A DNA stretch of 5,477 nt from Pedobacter sp. UBA1951 (GTDB lineage Bacteria > Bacteroidota > Bacteroidia > Sphingobacteriales > Sphingobacteriaceae), in NCBI GenBank assembly GCA_002336465.1, contig DDEP01000156.1, positions 1-5,477 of the forward strand, written 5' to 3'. Every line of letters starts with the position of its first letter. The first letter of the stretch is position 1. Positions 1 to 4,035 of this stretch are shown here, one piece after another. Both the position numbers and the translations under genes were made by a program. The notes under the pieces were generated by a model that saw only the letters and a list, made by a program, of their open reading frames with translations, was not told where the DNA came from and ran no database searches.

Positions 1-334
1 CGCGGGCACCTTCTGCCAACGATTTAACACGTCCATGGTACAAGTAACCATTTCTGTCGAAAACAACTTCTTTAACACCAGCAGCAATTGCTTTTTCAGC
101 AACTAACTTACCTACTGCTACAGATTGTTCGATTTTGGTTCCTTTAGCACTGAAATCTTTAGATAAAGATGATGCCGAAGCTATTGTGTTACCAGTTTCA
201 TCGTTAATGATTTGAGCATAAATACCTTTATTGCTTCTATAAACTGATAAACGTGGACGGTTTTCAGAACCAGTAAGTCTTTTTCTGATACCTTTTTTAA
301 TACGCTCTCTGCGTGATAATTTTTTTCCTGCCAT
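1..334 (-). CDS. rplR: 50S ribosomal protein L18 (3' end cut off by window edge)
   Basis: L18 (uL18) binds 5S rRNA together with L5 and helps dock it in the central protuberance of the 50S subunit. Reading from the ATG at 334, the protein begins MAGKKLSRRERIKKGIRKRL and stays open for 111 codons to the window edge. The basic N-terminal tail (about residues 1-22) is followed by the conserved RPRLSVYRSNKGIYAQIIND region and by the FDRNGYLYHGRVKSLAEGAR block typical of the L18 C-terminus. Full-length bacterial L18 is about 117-120 residues, so probably only a few residues and the stop are missing. The start is 5 nt after the rplF stop with no Shine-Dalgarno sequence (AT-rich AATTAAAATG), so translation probably depends on coupling or on an A/T-rich initiation region. 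The identification is firm. Confidence 0.97.
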   Translation of the reverse strand, partial: MAGKKLSRRERIKKGIRKRLTGSENRPRLSVYRSNKGIYAQIINDETGNTIASASSLSKDFSAKGTKIEQSVAVGKLVAEKAIAAGVKEVVFDRNGYLYHGRVKSLAEGAR

Positions 335-339
335 TTTAA

Positions 340-897
340 TTATTTTTTAGAAGCTGATTTACCTGCTTTTCTTCTTAACACTTCACCAACAAACTTGATA
401 CCTTTACCTTTGTAAGGCTCTGGTGCACGTAACGAACGGATTTTCGCAGCTACTTGACCTAGTAATTGTTTGTCGATACCTTCTAACACGATTTTAGGGT
501 TTTGCCCTTTTTCTGATACCGTAGTCACTTTAACTTCTTGAGGCAGTTGGAATACATAGTGGTGAGAATAACCTAATACTAAATCTAAGGTTTGACCTTG
601 ATTTGAAGCACGGTAACCAACACCTACTAATTCTTGCTCAATTTTGTAACCATTTGTAACACCAACAACCATGTTATTGATTAAAGAACGATAAAGACCG
701 TGTAAGGCTTTATGTCTTTTTTGATCTGATGGACGAACTACTGTTAAAACACCTTCTTCTTGAGAAATAGTGATATCGCCTTCTAAAACTTGGTTTAACT
801 CTCCTTTAGGACCTTTTACAGTAACTACGTTATCTTTTGATAAAGTAACCGTAACACCTGCTGGCACGTTAATTGGGTTTTTTCCTATTCTTGACAT
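340..897 (-). CDS. rplF: 50S ribosomal protein L6
   Basis: L6 (uL6) is a primary 23S rRNA-binding protein near the factor-binding site and the base of the L7/L12 stalk. The 185-residue product is slightly longer than E. coli L6 (177). It starts MSRIGKNPINVPAGV, has two repeated alpha/beta domains (roughly 1-82 and 83-185), and carries the L6 signature PEPYKGKGIKFVGE at residues 159-172. It ends in a basic tail (RRKAGKSASKK) that would contact rRNA. The gene lies 18 nt after rpsH and 5 nt before rplR. Unlike most genes here it has a clear Shine-Dalgarno sequence, AAAGGAG, in the intercistronic gap, 9 nt before the ATG, which also fixes the start. Confidence 0.98.
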   Translation of the reverse strand: MSRIGKNPINVPAGVTVTLSKDNVVTVKGPKGELNQVLEGDITISQEEGVLTVVRPSDQKRHKALHGLYRSLINNMVVGVTNGYKIEQELVGVGYRASNQGQTLDLVLGYSHHYVFQLPQEVKVTTVSEKGQNPKIVLEGIDKQLLGQVAAKIRSLRAPEPYKGKGIKFVGEVLRRKAGKSASKK

Positions 898-904
898 TGT
901 ACTG

Positions 905-913
905 ATCTCCTTT
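905..913 (-). promoter_or_regulatory. Strong Shine-Dalgarno sequence for rplF
   Basis: On the coding strand the rpsH-rplF gap reads AAAGGAGAT, followed 9 nt after its GGAG by the rplF ATG. Seven bases (AAAGGAG) match the sequence complementary to the usual bacterial 16S 3' end. The site lies wholly between genes, so protein-coding constraint does not explain it. Most other genes in this window have only A/T-rich sequence in this position. The likely role, by inference, is efficient or specially regulated initiation of L6. Confidence 0.8.
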
Positions 914-915
914 AA

Positions 916-1314
916 TTAATAAACGTGACACAATACCTCACCGCCAATGTTTAATTTGGCTGCTTCTTTATCAGTCATTACACCTTTAGAAGTAGATAAG
1001 ATTGCGATACCTAAACCATTTAATACTCTCGGCATGTTTTCTACACCAGCATATTGTCTTAAACCTGGTTTACTGATACGGGTTAAAGTACGGATTGCTG
1101 GAATTTTAGTGATAGCGTTATATTTTAACGCAATTTTAATTACACCTTGAGCTGTAGTGTCTTCAAACTTGTAGTTTGCAATGTAACCTTTGTCAAAAAG
1201 AACCTTAGTGATTTCTTTTTTAAGGTTAGAAGCGGGAACTTCTACGATTCTGTGATTTGCTTTAATAGCATTTCTCAATCTAGTAAGATAGTCCGCTATT
1301 GGATCTGTATTCAT
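916..1314 (-). CDS. rpsH: 30S ribosomal protein S8
   Basis: S8 (uS8) binds helix 21 of 16S rRNA in the 30S platform early in assembly. In E. coli it also represses the spc operon by binding a mimic of its rRNA site in the mRNA near rplE. The 132-residue product has family-typical length. It starts MNTDPIADYLTRLRNA and carries the C-terminal signature GIAILSTSKGVMTDKEA (residues 102-118), whose Ser-Thr-Ser loop contacts RNA. The N-terminal half (1-65) and the C-terminal half make the two usual domains. The start has no Shine-Dalgarno sequence; the preceding bases are CTCAATTATA. It is the first gene after a 164-nt spacer with a consensus promoter and a potentially structured leader, so it may be transcribed both by read-through and from its own promoter. 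Confidence 0.98.
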   Translation of the reverse strand: MNTDPIADYLTRLRNAIKANHRIVEVPASNLKKEITKVLFDKGYIANYKFEDTTAQGVIKIALKYNAITKIPAIRTLTRISKPGLRQYAGVENMPRVLNGLGIAILSTSKGVMTDKEAAKLNIGGEVLCHVY

Positions 1315-1328
1315 TATAATTGAGTTGT

Positions 1329-1373
1329 GATAGTGGTATCCGTACGCGTCACCCGACTTCTGGACCTGCTATC
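1329..1373 (-). promoter_or_regulatory. Candidate structured leader (stem-loop) upstream of rpsH
   Basis: This 45-nt block is about 56% G+C in an otherwise AT-rich spacer. On the coding strand GATAG (1373-1369) can pair with CTATC (1333-1329), GGT (1366-1364) with ACC (1337-1335), and CC (1363-1362) with GG (1341-1340). Between them are a small CA/A internal loop and a 2-nt bulge. The apical loop contains a further small GTC-GGGT-GAC hairpin. The stem ends 14 nt before the rpsH ATG. An irregular helix with an A-containing internal loop just before the gene for S8 invites the idea of an S8-type autoregulatory site, but that is inference. The pairing was found by eye and is short, so chance pairing is possible. 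Confidence 0.4.
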
Positions 1374-1405
1374 GGTTAATATTCTATTTTGCTGCTATAT
1401 GTCAA

Positions 1406-1457
1406 TGAGCCATAAGCTGTAAGGGCTGCAAAAATACAACTTACAACTTATAACTCA
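1406..1457. repeat. Palindromic heptad repeat (18-bp inverted repeat, 16-bp centre)
   Basis: The plus-strand arms are TGAGCCATAAGCTGTAAG (1406-1423) and CTTACAACTTATAACTCA (1440-1457). The reverse complement of the second arm, TGAGTTATAAGTTGTAAG, matches the first at 15 of 18 positions. All three differences become G-U pairs in a transcript from the minus strand, so RNA could form an uninterrupted 18-bp hairpin with a 16-nt loop. Each arm is made of 7-base units of the form TRAGYYR (TGAGTTA, TAAGTTG). No U-tract follows on either strand, so it does not look like an intrinsic terminator. The centre contains the -7 box of the predicted rpsH promoter. It could be an interspersed intergenic palindrome, an operator, or an RNA processing site. 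Confidence 0.75.
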
Positions 1458-1459
1458 AA
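1429..1459 (-). promoter_or_regulatory. Predicted Bacteroidota-type promoter inside the cluster, driving rpsH onward
   Basis: On the coding strand TTTG (1459-1456) is followed after exactly 19 nt by TATTTTTG (1436-1429). This matches the Bacteroidota primary sigma factor consensus TTTG-N19/20-TANNTTTG at every specified base. Transcription would start a few bases downstream, around 1422-1425, giving a leader of about 110 nt before rpsH. The 19-nt spacer consists of heptad repeats, and the -7 box sits in the loop of the inverted repeat at 1406-1457. Transcripts starting here would contain only the 3' arm of that palindrome, whereas read-through transcripts would contain both arms. The spacer has no visible terminator, so this promoter would supplement rather than replace upstream transcription. 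Confidence 0.65.
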
Positions 1460-1478
1460 AACTTATATAAATTATTGC

Positions 1479-1748
1479 TTACCAGCTAGCTTTTCTAACT
1501 CCTGGTATCTTACCTTCTAAAGCCATTTCACGGAATGTTACCCTTGAGATACCAAAAGTACGCATATAACCACGAGGACGACCTGTTAACTTACAACGGT
1601 TGTGTAAACGCACAGCCGAAGAGTTTTTAGGTAATTTATCTAATGCTTCATAATCGCCGGCAGCTTTTAATGCTGCACGTTTCTCAGCATATTTAGCTAC
1701 CAATTTTTGGCGTTTAATTTCGCGAGCTTTTACTCCTTCTTTTGCCAT
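1479..1748 (-). CDS. rpsN: 30S ribosomal protein S14 (zinc-independent long form)
   Basis: S14 (uS14) sits in the 30S head next to S3 and S10 and is needed for late head assembly. The 89-residue product is the long type. It starts MAKEGVKAREIKRQKLV and carries the signature RLHNRCKLTGRPRGYMRTFGISR (about residues 47-69, given here in part), ending KIPGVRKASW. There is a single Cys (residue 52) and no CxxC pair, so it is the zinc-free (C-minus) paralogue, not the 61-residue zinc-ribbon form. The ATG overlaps the rplE stop (TAATG), implying translational coupling. No Shine-Dalgarno sequence is visible (AAAGCAGAACAATAATG). After its stop comes the 164-nt spacer to rpsH, the largest gap in the window. 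Confidence 0.98.
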   Translation of the reverse strand: MAKEGVKAREIKRQKLVAKYAEKRAALKAAGDYEALDKLPKNSSAVRLHNRCKLTGRPRGYMRTFGISRVTFREMALEGKIPGVRKASW

Positions 1749-2314
1749 TATTGTTCTGCTTTTTGATTTTTAAATGGTAATCCAAATTGTTTTAAAAGTT
1801 CCAATGCCTCAACATCGTTGGTAGCTGAAGTTACAAAAGTAATATCCATACCTAAAATCTTGTTGATTCTATCGATGTTAATCTCAGGGAAAATGATTTG
1901 CTCTGTGATACCTAAAGTATAGTTACCTTTTCCGTCAAAGCCTTTATCATTGATACCTTTAAAATCACGGATACGAGGCAAAGCCACAGCAATTAATCTA
2001 TCTAAGAACTCATACATGTTATTGTCACGTAAAGTTACACGTACACCAATTGGCATACCTTTACGTAATTTAAAGTTTGAGATATCTTTTTTAGATTTTG
2101 CAGGTACAGCCTGTTGTCCAGCTATGGTTGATAATTCTGCAATAGCGCTATCAATAACTTTTTTATCAGCTACTGAGAAACGACCTACACCTTGGTTGAT
2201 AGAGATTTTTTTCAACTTAGGCACTTGCATGGCAGATTTGTAGTTGAACTTTTCTTTAAGAGTGCCTACAATCTCCTCTTTATATTTGCTTTTTAATCTT
2301 GGTACGTATGCCAT
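1748..2314 (-). CDS. rplE: 50S ribosomal protein L5
   Basis: L5 (uL5) binds 5S rRNA and helix 84 of 23S rRNA in the central protuberance and contacts P-site tRNA and the 30S head (bridge B1b). The 188-residue product is slightly longer than E. coli L5 (179). It has the conserved VPKLKKISINQGVG segment (31-44), the family signature region around residues 61-77 (IAGQQAVPAKSKKDIS), the RKGMPIGVRVTLR strand-loop (84-96), and the C-terminal GMDITFVTSATNDVEALELL block (155-174). It overlaps both neighbours by one base through TAATG junctions, rplX before and rpsN after, so it is probably coupled. A GGAGG motif inside the end of rplX lies 10 nt before its ATG. Confidence 0.98.
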   Translation of the reverse strand: MAYVPRLKSKYKEEIVGTLKEKFNYKSAMQVPKLKKISINQGVGRFSVADKKVIDSAIAELSTIAGQQAVPAKSKKDISNFKLRKGMPIGVRVTLRDNNMYEFLDRLIAVALPRIRDFKGINDKGFDGKGNYTLGITEQIIFPEINIDRINKILGMDITFVTSATNDVEALELLKQFGLPFKNQKAEQ

Positions 2315-2655
2315 TATTTGATTTCCTCCCCTGAAATTTTAGCAACTCTAACTAATTTTCCGTCGGCGTTTAATTTACGGCCAACACGAGTAGTTTTACC
2401 AGATTTTGGATCAACCAACTGAACGTTTGAAATATGAAGAGCAGCCTCTTTTTTAATTATACCACCATTTGGCGTGGCAGCACTTGGCTTAGTGTGTTTT
2501 GATACAAGGTTTACACCTTCTACAATCACTCTGCTTTTAGATACAAGTACTTCTTGTACTTTACCTTGTTGTCCTTTAGAATCGCCTGCAATAACTTTTA
2601 CAAGGTCTCCTTTACGGATCTTTAATTTTGCCGGTTTGTTAACTTTGTTTCCCAT
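2314..2655 (-). CDS. rplX: 50S ribosomal protein L24
   Basis: L24 (uL24) is an assembly-initiating protein that binds the 5' domain of 23S rRNA and lies near the peptide exit tunnel opening. The 113-residue product is close to the usual length (about 103-115). It contains a KOW motif at about residues 13-40 (IRKGDLVKVIAGDSKGQQGKV), followed by VEGVNLVSKHTKPS (45-58) and the HISNVQLVDP strand (74-83). The short N-terminal extension MGNKVNKPAKL is basic. It starts 1 nt after the rplN stop and its own stop overlaps the rplE start (TAATG). A perfect GGAGGT lies 8 nt before its ATG, inside the last codons of rplN. Confidence 0.98.
   Translation of the reverse strand: MGNKVNKPAKLKIRKGDLVKVIAGDSKGQQGKVQEVLVSKSRVIVEGVNLVSKHTKPSAATPNGGIIKKEAALHISNVQLVDPKSGKTTRVGRKLNADGKLVRVAKISGEEIK
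2325..2330 (-). promoter_or_regulatory. Shine-Dalgarno sequence for rplE, inside the rplX coding end
   Basis: The last codons of rplX (Gly-Glu-Glu-Ile-Lys) read GGGGAGGAAATCAAA and are followed directly by the TAATG stop/start junction. The GGAGG core lies 10 nt before the rplE ATG, a workable spacing. Because it is encoded in Glu codons of L24 it may be partly a by-product of the protein sequence. Still, the exact match to the anti-Shine-Dalgarno complement stands out among neighbours that lack one. Confidence 0.6.
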
Positions 2656-2656
2656 T

Positions 2657-3025
2657 TTATAATACCTCCGGTGCTAATGATACAATTTTCATGAATTGTT
2701 TTTCACGCAGTTCTCTTGCTACCGGGCCAAAGATACGTGTGCCACGAGGCTCATCTTGGTTGTTTAACAACACGGCTGCATTGTCATCAAAACGAATGTA
2801 CGAACCATCTTTACGACGGATTTCTTTTTTCGTTCTTACTACAACTGCTTTAGAAACAGTTCCTTTTTTAATGTTACCAGAAGGCAATGCACTCTTTACA
2901 GTCACAACAACTTTGTCACCAATAGAAGCATATCTTTTGCCGGTTCCACCAAGTACACGGATAACCAATACTTGTTTTGCGCCGCTATTGTCGGCTACGT
3001 TTAATCTTGATTCCTGTTGTACCAT
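2657..3025 (-). CDS. rplN: 50S ribosomal protein L14
   Basis: L14 (uL14) lies on the subunit interface of the 50S next to L19, forms intersubunit bridge B8, and is the docking site of the silencing factor RsfS. The 122-residue length matches E. coli (123). The start MVQQESRLNVADNSGAK, the five-stranded barrel region (roughly 1-80), the signature around residues 60-85 (AVVVRTKKEIRRKDGSY and IRFDDNAAV), the RGTRIFGPVARELR block (94-107), and the ending SLAPEVL are all standard. The gene starts just 1 nt after the rpsQ stop (TAAGATG). In E. coli the spc operon promoter lies in front of rplN. The absence of any gap here argues that S10 and spc genes form one transcription unit. Confidence 0.98.
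   Translation of the reverse strand: MVQQESRLNVADNSGAKQVLVIRVLGGTGKRYASIGDKVVVTVKSALPSGNIKKGTVSKAVVVRTKKEIRRKDGSYIRFDDNAAVLLNNQDEPRGTRIFGPVARELREKQFMKIVSLAPEVL
2664..2669 (-). promoter_or_regulatory. Perfect Shine-Dalgarno sequence GGAGGT for rplX, inside the rplN coding end
   Basis: The last codons of rplN (Pro-Glu-Val-Leu) read CCGGAGGTATTA, followed by TAA, one A, and the rplX ATG. GGAGGT is 8 nt from the ATG, the textbook spacing. The Pro-Glu-Val-Leu ending is a common L14 C-terminus, so the site partly overlaps protein constraint, but the chosen codons (CCG GAG GTA) produce the full hexamer. This is unusual beside neighbours that have only A/T-rich initiation regions. Confidence 0.6.
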
Positions 3026-3026
3026 C

Positions 3027-3281
3027 TTATTTAGCTCTTTCTAAAATTTGTACTAATCTCCAGTTCTTGTTTTTACTCAGCGGACGAGTTTCCATGATCA
3101 ATACTGTATCGCCGATACCGCATTCGTTTTTCTCGTCATGAGCCATAAATTTGGTAGTTTTCTTAACGAACTTACCATAAATCGGGTGTTTCACTTTACG
3201 CTCTACCGCTACAACAACAGATTTATCCATCTTATTGCTTACTACCAACCCGGTTCTTGTTTTTCTTAATTGTCTTTCCAT
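3027..3281 (-). CDS. rpsQ: 30S ribosomal protein S17
   Basis: S17 (uS17) is a primary binder of the 16S 5' domain (helices 7 and 11) and an early assembly protein. The 84-residue product has the usual length and a five-stranded OB fold. The start RQLRKTRTGLVVSNKMDKSV is typical, and the signature GDTVLIMETRPLS occurs at residues 57-69. The KHPIYGKFVKKTTKFMAHDE loop (31-50) is the rRNA-contacting region. It follows rpmC by 13 nt and precedes rplN by 1 nt. There is no Shine-Dalgarno sequence; the gap reads CTTTAGAGTCGAA. Confidence 0.98.
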   Translation of the reverse strand: MERQLRKTRTGLVVSNKMDKSVVVAVERKVKHPIYGKFVKKTTKFMAHDEKNECGIGDTVLIMETRPLSKNKNWRLVQILERAK

Positions 3282-3294
3282 TTCGACTCTAAAG

Positions 3295-3507
3295 TTATTT
3301 AGTTTCAGTAGCTGACTGAGCTTTTTTAACGCTAGTCAATTCAGTGTTTAATCGAGCTATTTCCTTTCTGATCGCTTTAATGCGACTAGGATTTTCAATA
3401 GCCGAAATTGTATGCGCAAATTTTAATTTGGTTAAATTTTGCTTTTCTTCTGCAATCTTAGCTACTAGTTCTTCTTGAGAAAGCCCTTTGATTTCTGAGT
3501 TTTTCAT
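3295..3507 (-). CDS. rpmC: 50S ribosomal protein L29
   Basis: L29 (uL29) is a small two-helix protein beside the exit tunnel opening. With L23 it forms the docking surface for trigger factor and the signal recognition particle. The 70-residue product fits the family (about 60-70). Helix 1 spans roughly residues 9-33 (SQEELVAKIAEEKQNLTKLKFAHT) in two contiguous blocks, and helix 2 about 39-63 (NPSRIKAIRKEIARLNTEL), ending in a short polar tail. The usual K-F-x-x-x-x-x-x-x-x-x-N-P-x-R-I-x-x-x-R-x-x-I-A-R pattern is present. It is separated from rplP by 72 nt containing a hairpin. The start has an A/T-rich leader (AAATTTAATAAAATG) and no Shine-Dalgarno sequence. Confidence 0.97.
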   Translation of the reverse strand: MKNSEIKGLSQEELVAKIAEEKQNLTKLKFAHTISAIENPSRIKAIRKEIARLNTELTSVKKAQSATETK

Positions 3508-3535
3508 TTTATTAAATTTTATGTTAGGTCTAGCG

Positions 3536-3560
3536 GTTGTAATAACAAGTTACTTACAAC
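3536..3560 (-). other. Hairpin in the rplP–rpmC spacer
   Basis: On the coding strand GTTGTAA (3560-3554) pairs with TTACAAC (3542-3536). After a single bulged G (3553), TAA (3552-3550) pairs with TTA (3545-3543), closed by a CTTG tetraloop. That gives 10 pairs with one bulge. It sits in the 72-nt gap between rplP and rpmC, 28 nt before the rpmC ATG. What follows (CGCTAGACCTAAC) is not a U-tract, so an intrinsic terminator is unlikely. The TTGTAAG core resembles the heptads of the repeat at 1406-1457. Possible roles are mRNA processing, a stability element, or a decayed intergenic repeat. Confidence 0.5.
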
Positions 3561-3579
3561 ATTGATCCTAATCTCTATT

Positions 3580-4002
3580 TTATGCTTCTACGTAATCTCT
3601 ACGTACTACAAATTTTGTTTGAACAGGTAATTTCTGAGCAGCAAGTCTCAATGCTTCTTTGGCAATTTCCAAAGGCACGCCTTCTGCTTCGAAAATGATA
3701 CGTCCGGGTCTAACAACTGCAACCCAGTATTCTGGAGCACCTTTACCTTTACCCATACGTACCTCAGCAGGTTTTTTAGTTACCGGTTTATCCGGGAAAA
3801 TTCTAATCCAAACCTGACCTTCACGTTTCATATAACGAGTTACTGCAATACGGGCAGCCTCTATTTGGCGACTTGTAATCCAAGTTGCCTCTAAAGACTT
3901 AATCCCGAAAGACCCGAATGATAATTCTGAACCACGAGTGGCCAGGCCTTTCATTCTGCCTTTTTGCATCTTTCTGAACTTGGTTCTTTTTGGCTGTAAC
4001 AT
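3580..4002 (-). CDS. rplP: 50S ribosomal protein L16
   Basis: L16 (uL16) is a late-assembling protein that contacts A-site tRNA and organises the peptidyl transferase region with 5S rRNA. The 140-residue product (E. coli 136) begins MLQPKRTKFRKMQKGRMKG. It has FGSFGIKSLEATWITSRQIEAAR (29-51, given across the two signature halves), IRIFPDKPVTKKPAEVRMGKG (66-86), and KLPVQTKFVVRR near the end. Arg82 in VRMGKGKG corresponds to the E. coli Arg81 that is hydroxylated by RoxA/YcfD; whether this organism modifies it cannot be seen here. It lies 33 nt after rpsC and 72 nt before rpmC, with an A-rich pre-start region (ATAATAATAAAATAAG) and no Shine-Dalgarno sequence. Confidence 0.98.
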   Translation of the reverse strand: MLQPKRTKFRKMQKGRMKGLATRGSELSFGSFGIKSLEATWITSRQIEAARIAVTRYMKREGQVWIRIFPDKPVTKKPAEVRMGKGKGAPEYWVAVVRPGRIIFEAEGVPLEIAKEALRLAAQKLPVQTKFVVRRDYVEA

Positions 4003-4035
4003 CTTATTTTATTATTATCGTTGAACGACTGTTAA

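Noticed and set aside
1315..1370. N-terminal extension of S8 reading upstream in frame
   Set aside because: The frame is open for about 18 codons back to a TAG but has no ATG, GTG or TTG start, and the S8 family start MNTDPIADYL is canonical.
1402..1413. Three-codon upstream frame (Met-Ala-His-stop) in the rpsN-rpsH spacer
   Set aside because: It is too short to judge, lies within the palindrome arm, and has no ribosome binding site.
1406..1457. Palindrome as an intrinsic terminator between rpsN and rpsH
   Set aside because: The hairpin is followed by TTGACATATAG on the sense strand and AAAACTTATA on the other; neither has a U-tract, and the stem is AT-rich.
1320..1458. Spacer as a small transposon-like element with terminal inverted repeats
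   Set aside because: TTGAGTT at 1320-1326 and AACTCAA at 1452-1458 form a 7-bp inverted pair, but no target-site duplication is seen and the right-hand copy is already part of the better palindrome.
947..2662. Other plus-strand open frames (947-1150, 1950-2243, 2474-2662)
   Set aside because: All are antisense to rpsH, rplE and rplX, with no recognisable protein family and no promoter or ribosome binding site.
2691..3044. 117-codon plus-strand open frame antisense to rplN
   Set aside because: It lies wholly opposite a certain L14 gene, has no recognisable domain, and is Cys/Ser/Thr/Leu-rich as expected of an antisense shadow.
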